39,036 bases of DNA from Bacteroidota bacterium (GTDB lineage Bacteria; Bacteroidota; Bacteroidia; Chitinophagales; Saprospiraceae). The translations under genes and the position numbers were made by a program. The notes below the pieces were generated by a model. The model had not been told where the DNA came from, did no database searches, and worked only from the letters and a program-made list of their open reading frames with translations. The DNA lies in the NCBI GenBank assembly GCA_963169325.1, contig CAUJEY010000034.1:1-39036 (forward strand), in the 5' to 3' direction. Below are positions 16,117 to 24,900 of this stretch, piece after piece (positions within the stretch are counted from its first letter, which is position 1; every line of letters begins with the position of its first letter).

Positions 16117-17169
16117 ATGCTGGAACCCTCATCCGAAATCAGTAAAATCGTAGCCGACCTCAAAACCGGCCACGCCGCCCTCATCCTCGGCCCCGAAATC
16201 TTTGACGTCGACGGTACCTCCATGCAGCGCTATGTGCGGCAAAAGATCGAACAGCAGTTCGCTGACCAGATCGCCTCGTACTACGAACGCGACGGCTTTT
16301 TCATCATCAAAAATCAGGACGACAAGCCCGAAATCGCCGAAGCCGTCGCCGACCTATACCGCGGCCTGCGGCCCAACGAAGCCGTGTTGCAAAAGATCAT
16401 CGAGATTCCCTTCCCGCTGGTGGTGTCGGTGAATCCCGATACCTTTCTGACCGACCTGGCCTTCCGGCTCGGCGTAGCGCACCGTTTTTCGGCGTTCTAT
16501 CCCAACATGCCCGAAGACATCGAAACGCCCACGCGCGAAGTGCCCCTGTTCTACAATGTGGCCGGTTGCGTGGCCCGCGAATCTTCCTTGCTGCTCGACT
16601 ACGATGACTTGCTGCGCCTGCTCGAAGGCATGCTCTCGGCGCCCAAACTGCCCGAGCGCCTGCGCAACACCCTGGGCGATACCAAATCGTTCCTCTTCCT
16701 CGGCTTCCAGTTCGACCGTTGGCACACCCAACTGCTGCTGCGCCTGCTCAACATGCGCCAGGCCGTACGCCGCATCGCCACCAAAACGGCAATGCCCGAC
16801 GACGACACCCAGGCTTTCCTGCTCAACCAGTTCAAGATCAAGTTCCTCGGCGCCGACCGCGACCTGCTCGACGAACTCCACCAAGCCTGCGACGCCGAGG
16901 GTTTGCTGCGCCACACCAGTCCGCCCGGCAGCGCCCAGCAGGGCGACGTCATCTACTTTTTGCAAAAAGGCAACGTGGAAAAAGCGGCTGAAAAACTGCT
17001 TACCGCTGCGCAAAAAACCGCGCTGGCCGACGAGGCCACCTTGCTATCCGGCCAGGTCAATGCACTGCTGACGGAAAAGCCCAACCTCGACAGCCGCGAC
17101 TTCTTCCCACGTCAGAACAAACTGGCCGACACCATCCTCCAACTTGCCAAACAACTGCCCGCCGTATGA
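16117..17169 (+). CDS. SIR2-like effector with C-terminal EAD-like domain
   Basis: The open frame extends into STAND A, but the ATG at 16117 gives a clean 350-residue protein. Residues 1-215 resemble the SIR2_2 fold: HAALILGPEI at the nucleotide-binding start, LVVSVNPDTFLTD (101-113), VPLFYNVAGC (142-151) and FLFLGFQFDRW (192-202). SIR2-like proteins in defence systems commonly hydrolyse NAD+, but I cannot confirm a catalytic His/Asn pair here. Residues ~275-350 form a helical tail whose LLSGQVNALL...RQNKLADTILQLAKQL pattern resembles the EAD-like segment of NACHT1. The stop overlaps the STAND B start (ATGA). It occupies the place CHAT has in the other cassettes, so effector swapping is inferred. 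Confidence 0.78.
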   Translation: MLEPSSEISKIVADLKTGHAALILGPEIFDVDGTSMQRYVRQKIEQQFADQIASYYERDGFFIIKNQDDKPEIAEAVADLYRGLRPNEAVLQKIIEIPFPLVVSVNPDTFLTDLAFRLGVAHRFSAFYPNMPEDIETPTREVPLFYNVAGCVARESSLLLDYDDLLRLLEGMLSAPKLPERLRNTLGDTKSFLFLGFQFDRWHTQLLLRLLNMRQAVRRIATKTAMPDDDTQAFLLNQFKIKFLGADRDLLDELHQACDAEGLLRHTSPPGSAQQGDVIYFLQKGNVEKAAEKLLTAAQKTALADEATLLSGQVNALLTEKPNLDSRDFFPRQNKLADTILQLAKQLPAV

Positions 17170-19949
17170 AAGTGTATCGCTATCCCGGTGTTCGGCCTTT
17201 CCAGGCCGCCGACAAAGCCCTGTTCTTCGGCCGCGACCGCGACATTGCCGACCTGTACGAAATGGTACGGGCCGAGCGGCTGGTCGTGCTGTTCGGCAAA
17301 TCGGGCTACGGCAAATCGTCGTTGCTCAATGCCGGCGTATTGCCCCGCCTCGCGGGGGCGATGACTCCGGTGGAGGTGCGTCTGGGCGAGTATATCGCCG
17401 GCCAAAGTTTTCCGCCGGTGGAAACCCTGCGGCGTAAAGCGCCGGTTCAACGCAAATTAAAACCCGGCACGGCCTTCCTCGCCGACCTGCCGCCCACCCT
17501 GTGGACCCATTTCAAACAACTCGACAGCGCCGAAAAAGGCAGTTATCTGCTGGTGTTCGACCAGTTCGAGGAGTTTTTCTCCTACCCGCCCGAGCAGCAG
17601 CGCGACTTCCGCGACCAACTCGCCGACCTGCTCAACGGCGAACCGCCCGAGGCCCTGCGCGAAGCCGCCCGTGCCCTCGACCGCGAGCAGCGCCGCCTGC
17701 TCACCGCTCCCATGGACATTCGGGTGCTGTTCGCCATCCGCTCCGACCGGATGCATGAACTCGACCGGCTCAAAGATCGCCTGCCGGCCATTCTGCACAA
17801 ACGTTATGAACTCAAAGCGCTCAGCCGCGAGCAGGCGCGGGAGGCCATTATTGGCCCGGCCGCCCTCACCGATCCCCGGCCCGATCTGCGCGAAGGCCGT
17901 ATCACCATGACGCCCATGAAGGACCAGTGGGCGTTTGCTTCTCCGCCGTTTGAATACAGAGAAGACGCCTTGACGAAAATTTTAAATGGCCTGGCCGTAT
18001 CCAACACCGCGCAACAATCCGGTGTGGAAGCCTTTCAACTGCAAATCCTGTGCGATAGCATCGAAAACAAAGTAGCCGAAGGCAGTGTGCCCGACCGCGA
18101 CGGCAACGGCCTACCCGACGTAACGGCCGACGACCTGCCCGATTTCACCGAAGTATTCGCCCAATACTACGAACGGCGCCTCTCCCTGTTGCCCGAAACC
18201 GAGCGCGCCGCCGCCCGCCGCGTGATTGAAGACGGCCTCGTACGCTACGACCCCTTCACCGACGAAGGCCGCCGCCTCAGCGTCGACGGCCAGGCCCTGC
18301 TGAAAGACTACGAAAACATCGGCCTCAATCCCGACCTGCTGCGCGAACTCGAAAACACCTTCCTCGTCCGCCGCGAACCCAACACCCTCGGCGGACACAA
18401 CTACGAACTCAGCCACGACACCCTGCTGGCGCCGGTGGTGCGGGCAAAGAAAAAGCGTATGGCGGAGGAGGAGGAGCAGCGGCAGGGGGAAGCACTCGCC
18501 GCCGAAGAAGCCCGCATCGCCCGCGAAAAAGCGGATGCGCAGCGGCGGCAGAAGCGGGCGCTGTATACGTCGGTGGTGGCGGGGGTGTTGGTGCTGGCGG
18601 CCGTGGGGGCGTCGGTGTTTGCGTATCAGCAATCAAAAAAGGCTGCGGATGCTACCGAACTGGCTAACCAAAAAACCCGCGATGCAGAAGCAAGCAAATT
18701 GGAAGCGACAGCCCAAAGGGAAGAAGCCGAACAAAAAACATTCGCCGCGGATGAAGCAGACAAACGCGCCAAAAGAAACGAGGAAATAGCCGCCCTCGAA
18801 CAGAAAAAAGCGCGAACCGAACAGGAAAATGCCCGCTTGATGCAACTTAAAGCCGAACGCGCCGCTGAGCAGGCCGCGATTGCCCTTATAGACGCTGCCC
18901 GCAGAGACATTCTGCAACTTCATTACGACGCCGCTTTTTCAAAAATGAAAAACGCTGCCGGCCTCGGCTCGGTGAAAGACAGCGTAGCGTTTGAACTCAT
19001 GGAAATTGCTTTTTTCCGCCACCATGCCGGGCAATCCGATCAGGCAGCGGAGCCGCTCTCGATGGCTGCCAAATTGCTGGGGAAGCCGGGTGTTTCGGCT
19101 GACGCCGACCTTGAAGCGGCACTGAAGCGATTGGATATACAACGTGATTCTTTTTTGCGTGCCCGGTATTTTACCGCCATGATTCCCTTGAAAGGCGGTA
19201 CCTACCAAATGCAGGGCGAATTCGAAACCACAGTGCCCGGTTTCCACATGGCCGAAACCGAAACCACCGTATGGCAATACAATCTCTTTTGCCAGGCCAT
19301 CGGTCGCGATATTACCCAACGGATAGGGCGGGACGGCAAAACGCTGGAGGAGGAAAAATACCAACCCTCCTGGGGCTGGATCGGCAACAACCCGGTAGTG
19401 TATGTCAACTGGTACGACGCCGCGGAATACGCCGACTGGCTTAGCCGGAAAATGAACCGCACACCCGCTTATGACATCAGGCCGGATGAAAAGGACTCTC
19501 TGAATACCTCCGACTATGACGATTTTAAATGGACGGTCACCCTGCGCGAAAATGCCCGAGGCTACCGGCTGCCCACTGAGGCGGAATGGGAATACGCCGC
19601 TAAGGGCGGCGCCCAGCACGATACATTTAAGTACAGCGGCAGCGACGAGATTGACGAAGTGGCCTGGTACTATTATAATAGCGACAGCCGAACGCAAGCG
19701 GTAAGAGCCAAAAAAGCCAACGGCGCGGGACTTTACGACATGAGCGGAAATGTGTTTGAATGGTGTTTTGACTGGCGTGGCGGCTTGCCTGCCGAAACGC
19801 CCCGGGGGCCGAAAAGCGGTTCGCGCCGTGTTCTTCGCGGCGGGGGTTGGTACGACGACGCGGGCTACTGCCGCCCGGCGCACCGCCACGACTCCGACCC
19901 GGACTTCCGCACCGGCCGCTATGGCTTCCGCCTGGTTCTCCTCCCGTAG
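17166..19949 (+). CDS. nSTAND ATPase - TM - coiled coil - FGE-like sensor with DGR-type variable tip (STAND B)
   Basis: 927 residues. The nSTAND1 module starts YRYPGVRPFQAADKALFFGR; Walker A is GKSGYGKSS (44-52) and Walker B LLVFDQFEEFF. A transmembrane helix (about 465-490) precedes a coiled coil rich in Glu, Lys and Ala (to about 590). The FGE-like domain (about 670-927) has YRLPTEAEWEYAAKGG, MSGNVFEWCFDW and RVLRGGGW, and ends YGFRLVLLP. Only one of the two catalytic FGE cysteines is in place (GYC; the residue five later is Arg), arguing for binding rather than formylglycine formation. Its N-terminal half is only distantly related to STAND A and C, although the TM region resembles C. The final ~33 codons form a candidate DGR variable region. 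Coupled to the SIR2/EAD effector by ATGA. Confidence 0.88.
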   Translation: MKVYRYPGVRPFQAADKALFFGRDRDIADLYEMVRAERLVVLFGKSGYGKSSLLNAGVLPRLAGAMTPVEVRLGEYIAGQSFPPVETLRRKAPVQRKLKPGTAFLADLPPTLWTHFKQLDSAEKGSYLLVFDQFEEFFSYPPEQQRDFRDQLADLLNGEPPEALREAARALDREQRRLLTAPMDIRVLFAIRSDRMHELDRLKDRLPAILHKRYELKALSREQAREAIIGPAALTDPRPDLREGRITMTPMKDQWAFASPPFEYREDALTKILNGLAVSNTAQQSGVEAFQLQILCDSIENKVAEGSVPDRDGNGLPDVTADDLPDFTEVFAQYYERRLSLLPETERAAARRVIEDGLVRYDPFTDEGRRLSVDGQALLKDYENIGLNPDLLRELENTFLVRREPNTLGGHNYELSHDTLLAPVVRAKKKRMAEEEEQRQGEALAAEEARIAREKADAQRRQKRALYTSVVAGVLVLAAVGASVFAYQQSKKAADATELANQKTRDAEASKLEATAQREEAEQKTFAADEADKRAKRNEEIAALEQKKARTEQENARLMQLKAERAAEQAAIALIDAARRDILQLHYDAAFSKMKNAAGLGSVKDSVAFELMEIAFFRHHAGQSDQAAEPLSMAAKLLGKPGVSADADLEAALKRLDIQRDSFLRARYFTAMIPLKGGTYQMQGEFETTVPGFHMAETETTVWQYNLFCQAIGRDITQRIGRDGKTLEEEKYQPSWGWIGNNPVVYVNWYDAAEYADWLSRKMNRTPAYDIRPDEKDSLNTSDYDDFKWTVTLRENARGYRLPTEAEWEYAAKGGAQHDTFKYSGSDEIDEVAWYYYNSDSRTQAVRAKKANGAGLYDMSGNVFEWCFDWRGGLPAETPRGPKSGSRRVLRGGGWYDDAGYCRPAHRHDSDPDFRTGRYGFRLVLLP
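19824..19922 (+). other. Candidate DGR variable region (VR) of STAND B
   Basis: The region aligns without gaps to 24931-25029 of STAND C. In the 24-codon core (19851-19922) 25 of 72 bases differ, in 15 codons, all non-synonymous. The other nine codons are identical base for base. Twelve changed codons end in C in both genes and are explained by an AAC template with both adenines randomised. Two third-position changes (GGC/GAG, CGC/CTA) fit template adenines (GAA, CAA). Outside the core, the only difference in the preceding 27 bases is CGC/GGC, again explained by AGC. This is the adenine-mutagenesis pattern of DGRs at the position they usually target in C-type-lectin folds. Confidence 0.82.
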
Positions 19950-20112
19950 TCAGTTGGCAGCTCATCCCGGCTTTACATTTGAGCAAGAGCGCGTTGGCGA
20001 GAAAAAAGGAGGATGGAGGGAGGGACGACCGACTGCGCCTTTTTTTGAGGCAACGAGCGTTTTTTACCTTACCGCCTTGGGCGGTCGAAACAAAAAAGGG
20101 CAGCCCGCCACC
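19947..20112 (+). repeat. Post-VR conserved untranslated segment, copy 1
   Basis: The first 52 bp, beginning at the STAND B stop codon, are identical to 25054-25105. After a more divergent spacer, about 73 bp (20040-20112) match 25148-25221 with one substitution. It includes a small perfect hairpin ACCGCC-TTG-GGCGGT at 20071-20085. The 302-bp gap before CHAT2 holds this segment and the CHAT leader but no gene. Confidence 0.9.
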
Positions 20113-20212
20113 CCAACGGGCATCTTTACTTAAGCCGAAAAATTACTTAACAGTAGAATTCGGCAAGAAAGCCCTCCGTGCCCAACCCACGCAAAAATAT
20201 CCCCACAACCCC

Positions 20213-20220
20213 TATATTTA
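20213..20220 (+). promoter_or_regulatory. Candidate -7 element of the CHAT2 cassette
   Basis: TATATTTA lies 31 bp before the CHAT2 start, in the leader shared with CHAT1. It matches TAnnTTTG except for the last base. Confidence 0.35.
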
Positions 20221-20251
20221 CCCCGCGCCTATTCAATCCGCCCAAGCCACT

Positions 20252-21982
20252 ATGGAAGTACTCCTGCTCGCTTTCGCCAATAGCGAAATCCATCCGCTCC
20301 CCACGCTCCGGGAAGAGGACGACAAAACCCACGCCGTGCTCGGCGAGCGGGTCGCTCGCGACGATTTCACGCTCGTGCGCGAACAGTACGCCGGCCGGGA
20401 GAAAATCGTGGCCGCGCTGAAACAATACCGGAACGATATCGCCCTGTTTTGGTACAGCGGCCATGCCGGCCGCGATCGGCTGGAACTGGAGGACGGATCG
20501 GCGCATGCCGACGGTATCGCCGCATTGCTGGGTGCCTGCCCCAAGTTGAAATTGGTCGGGCTGAACGGTTGCTCTACCCGCGACCAGGTGACGGCCCTGA
20601 TCGGCAAAGGCATCCCGATGGTCATCGCAACCACCGCCCCGGTGGGCGACCAGACGGCTACACAGTTTTCAATCGCCTTTTTTACCGAACTGTCCAAAAA
20701 CCGGCGCTCCGTCCGGGAGGCTTTCCAACTGGCCGTAGATACCGCCAGGGTGTATGGAAAGATCGACGCCGTGATCCGCAGTATCGGGCTGGAGCAAGAG
20801 CAGACGGCAGAAAATCCGGTTTGGGAATTGATTTACGCCGAAAAAGACGCCGACCTGCTGGATACCTGGCGGCTGCCGGAAAATCAGTCGGTTACACCCG
20901 TAAACCAATACCTGCATAACGCGCTGAATCTGCTTTATAAGACACAACGAAAACCCGACGAAAAAGCGGATACCCCCATCGACGAACTCCTCAAGAGCCT
21001 GCCTTTCACCATCAGCGAGCCGATCCGGAAACTGTTGTCGCCCCGCGATAAATCCGAGCAGGTGTTTTACGACCGCCCCTCCCCGGAACGGTACCGCATG
21101 TTGTTATACGCTTATCAGAGCATCGGCAATTTCCTCACGTTTGCCTTACTGAGCCACTTGTGGAAAATTCGGTCCGCCGGCGCCCCACTGACGGGCCTCG
21201 ACGGGCTTTGGGAAGACTTCCGCCTTTGGCTGGGCGCCGATTTCCGGGCCGATGAAAAACGCTCCATGATGCCGATGTTCAACCGCCTGGTGACTGTATT
21301 CAAGACCAACCGGGTTCCCTACTTTTTCCCGGAACTGGAAAAGTCCCTCCAGGACATGGAAAAACCCCTGAACCGGCAGGCATTTGAATTCCTCGAACAA
21401 AAACTGCTGGAACCGGAAGGGACCCGAAATGAAAACTGGGACAGGCTCTGCGATGACACGGAAAAACAACTCGCGCTGGTGTTGTACTGTTTCGGGTTTT
21501 TATTCCGCTATACCCTCACCTCGATAAAAGATATCGATGTATTGTATTTCCTGCACAACCGGAAGGCCACTTTTGAGCATACGGTCGTGCGTTTGCAACA
21601 ACAAATGTCCGGCATGCAGGACAACAAAGAGGTGCACGAGCATTACCTGAATACGGCAGCAGTGTTGTTGCGTCATATATCAGATCAAAGCATGGAACTA
21701 TACGTGTCGCCATTTATCATTGATGAAAATGCGTACACCCATACCCTGAAGGCCAATCCACGTTTCTGCATCGCTTATGACAAACGCAACCAGCATTTTT
21801 ATTTTAAAAGCGTCTCCAAGCCGAATGACGACATTTTAAAGATCAAAGAGCAATTACCTATTGAAGAACTGATAATCATGGGAGAAGCCCCGGATGGCGA
21901 CGACGATTTTTTCCCCCTCATTCACGGCCAGTTTTCGGGATTCTGTGATACCGTGTTTGGCAAAACCCTCAATGACCTATGA
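20252..21982 (+). CDS. CHAT-domain caspase-like protease (CHAT2)
   Basis: The start is set at 20252 because sequence and reading frame from there match CHAT1, giving 576 residues; the open frame upstream runs through the post-VR segment and is not coding. His71 (WYSGHAG) and Cys107 (LNGCSTR) are conserved. It differs from CHAT1 by roughly 25 substitutions and an extra Glu-Gln near residue 180. The substitutions spare the catalytic motifs, so both copies look active. It overlaps STAND C by 4 nt (ATGA). Role as in CHAT1: candidate protease effector released or assembled by the partner STAND. Confidence 0.88.
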   Translation: MEVLLLAFANSEIHPLPTLREEDDKTHAVLGERVARDDFTLVREQYAGREKIVAALKQYRNDIALFWYSGHAGRDRLELEDGSAHADGIAALLGACPKLKLVGLNGCSTRDQVTALIGKGIPMVIATTAPVGDQTATQFSIAFFTELSKNRRSVREAFQLAVDTARVYGKIDAVIRSIGLEQEQTAENPVWELIYAEKDADLLDTWRLPENQSVTPVNQYLHNALNLLYKTQRKPDEKADTPIDELLKSLPFTISEPIRKLLSPRDKSEQVFYDRPSPERYRMLLYAYQSIGNFLTFALLSHLWKIRSAGAPLTGLDGLWEDFRLWLGADFRADEKRSMMPMFNRLVTVFKTNRVPYFFPELEKSLQDMEKPLNRQAFEFLEQKLLEPEGTRNENWDRLCDDTEKQLALVLYCFGFLFRYTLTSIKDIDVLYFLHNRKATFEHTVVRLQQQMSGMQDNKEVHEHYLNTAAVLLRHISDQSMELYVSPFIIDENAYTHTLKANPRFCIAYDKRNQHFYFKSVSKPNDDILKIKEQLPIEELIIMGEAPDGDDDFFPLIHGQFSGFCDTVFGKTLNDL

Positions 21983-24900
21983 ACCCCACGCCCAGTCCGT
22001 TTAAGTTTTTAGAGCCTTTCACCTTTGCCGACCGAAAGAATTTTTTCGGGCGGGGCAAGGAAGTGGAAACGCTGTACCGTGTTGTTCAACGTACGCCTTT
22101 ACTGCTCCTGTACGGTCTTTCAGGCACTGGAAAAACCAGTCTGGTACAGTGCGGCCTGGCTGCCCGCTTCGACGGCCCCGATTGGTTGCCCCTTTGGATC
22201 CGGCGCGAAGATGACTTCGTCCGCTCTTTGCACAAAGAGATCGACGGGGCATTCACCACCCCGGCCCCGGCCGGCGCCGGCGCCCCGGAAAAGATACAAG
22301 CCTTATACCGCCAATACCTGCGTCCGGTATTCCTCATGTTCGACCAGTTTGAGGAACTGTTCATCCTGGGCGACACAGCAGAGCGCAACGCATTCGTGGG
22401 CGAGATAAAAAGCATCCTGAAGGCCGGCCTGCCCTGCACCATCCTCCTGATCATCCGGGAGGAATACCTGGGGCGTTTGTATCCCCTGGAAAAAGACATC
22501 CCCAATCTGTTCGATTTTCGGATGCGGGTGGAGCCTATGGACACCGCCAATGTGACTAAGGTACTTACCGATTCGTTTGCCAACTTCAATATCAGCCTCG
22601 AAGCGCCGGCAGACAAGCGCATCGGAGAAATCATCGAAAATATTCGCTTAAAGGATTCCCCGGTGGAATTGCCGCATCTTCAGGTGTACCTCGATCGGCT
22701 ATACCGGGAAGATTATGTCCGTACCTATCCTAACGGGGCAGACTCACCCGAAGACACGTGGCCGCCCCTGGAATTTACAAAGGCTGAAATTGCCGACTTC
22801 GGCACGATTGAAAACGTGCTGGATGAGTTTCTGCTGGAGCAGCGCGGACTGATTCAGGTGCAGTTTGAAAACACCTTTCCGGGCGAGTCCGGCACCCAAT
22901 ATGCGGTGGATCGTGTATTGGCCGCCTTTGTGTCGGCAGAGGGTACCAAACGCCCTATTAGCGTAACAGAAGAGGCGGGCGGGCTCGTCATTGCCCCGCG
23001 CCAGCGGGCTTTGTTCCCGGCACTTTCCCCAGCGGCCCTTTCCTGGTGTATCAAGCAGCTGGCGCAGTCGCGTATCCTGCACTCCAGCGGCGCCAGTTAC
23101 GAACTCACACACGATACCCTCGCTACCGCCGTGGAGCGGCAGCAAAACGCGGAACAGAAACAACTGTCAGAGGCGCGCCGCCGTATAGAACTGGGTTACA
23201 AGGATCACCTGGACACCAATGGTCAATCCTTTATCGACCAGGCGATGCTGTTCCGCCTGGAACCGCACTTGCCGAAGTTGGACCTGCCTAAAGAATGGGA
23301 GGAGTTTGTGGACAACAGCTATAAGGAGGTGAAACGGCAGGCGGATGCCGAAAAAGAGCGGGTGGAGCGGGAACTGCGGCTGGCCGAAGAAAAACTTGTT
23401 GCAGAACGAAAGCAACAAGCGGCGGAGCAGGAACAACAAGCCGAAAGGCTAAGGCTAACCGAAGAGATGCTGGCCAAGGAGGCGCAGGCGCGAAAACGAC
23501 AGCGATTTTTTACGCGGCTGGTGGCCGGCGTGGCGGTGCTGGCGATTGGGGCGAGCGTGTTTGCTTTTTTCAAACAAAAGCAGGCGACGGAAGCGAGTAG
23601 CCTGGCTGAAACGCGCAGGCTTGAATCGGAGGAAAATTTGAAGTTAGCAAATAAAAATGAGCAAACTGCCAATAAAGCGAAGGCCGAGGCCGAGCAAAAC
23701 CTGGCTCTGGCTAAGAAAAACGAAGAGAAAGCCAGGGATGCCCTCGCACAAGCCGACCAGAATTTGATTTTGGCCAAAAAAGAGGAAGCCAAGGCAAAAT
23801 CTGCCCTCGAACAGGTGCAAAAAGAAAAGGCGGCTACCGAAGCACAGCGCAAAATAGCAGAAGATAATTATCGCATTGCGCAACAAAAAACGGTGGAGGC
23901 CGAGACGTCTGCAAAAGTGGCTTTAGATAAAACCAAAGAAGCGGAACGAGAACGCGACAGAGCCGAAACAGCCCGCTTAGAAGCCGAGGGTAATCTCAAA
24001 AAATTTGAGGCAGCCAGCGCCGAAATCGTCGATGCCCTCGTGCGCGAAGCCGACAACCTGATCTACCATCTGGACTATGCCGGGGCTACCGCCAAACTGC
24101 GCACGGCTGCCGACCTCAATCAACCCACAGCCTCTTTCCAAAAGGCCCTGGCGGAAGTCGCTTTTTTCTGGAACGAAGGCGGGCAGACCACACAAGTAGC
24201 CGACTTACTGGCGGTGGCAAAACAAACCGATGCGCCCAAGGAAAAAGCCGGCCTGCAGTCCTGGCTGAAAAAATATGCCGGCCCTTGGCACGACTCCCTC
24301 ATACTGCGCTACTACCCGAATATGCTGCCGGTAGCCGGCGGCGAAGCCAATATTGACGATAAAAAAGCCGCTGTTGGTGCATTCAAAATGGCTCGCACCG
24401 AGACGACAATGTGGCAATATGCCTTATTTTACACCTCGCAAGGGAACGATATGCGCGCCAATAAAGACCTTTCCTCCCTGAGTTGGGGCATCAACGGCGA
24501 CAACCCGGTGGTGTACGTTTCCTGGTTCGATGCGGCCCTGTACGCCAACTGGCTCAGCCGGCGCTTCGGGCTGCGGGAAGCCTACAAGATGGGCGAAGTA
24601 TCAAAAGGCGATTATGGCGATTACTATAAAAATATCGCCCTGGACAGCTCCTCCAACGGCTATCGCCTGCCCACCGAAGTGGAATGGGAATACGCTGCGC
24701 GGGGCGGCGCGGCGCAGGAGAACTTCAGATATCCAGGCAACAATGAAATAGATAGTGTCGGTTGGTACTCTGGTAACAGCGGAAACCGCACGCGCCCGGT
24801 AGCGACGAAACAAGCCAACAATCTTGGCCTTTACGATATGAGCGGCAACGCGTGGGAACGGTGCGGCGATTGGCATGGCGAGTATCCGGCTACTTTCCCG

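Larger units (their letters stand above)
20205..23345 (+). repeat. Segmental duplication, copy 2 (CHAT2 and N-terminal part of STAND C)
   Basis: This is the counterpart of 11252-14390, offset by about 8.95 kb. It differs by scattered substitutions and one 6-bp insertion (an extra Glu-Gln in CHAT2). Similarity ends just before the transmembrane helix of STAND C. Confidence 0.85.

Noticed and set aside
19847-20251. Upstream extension of CHAT2
   Set aside because: It runs through the STAND B variable region and untranslated repeat; CHAT1 homology begins exactly at 20252.
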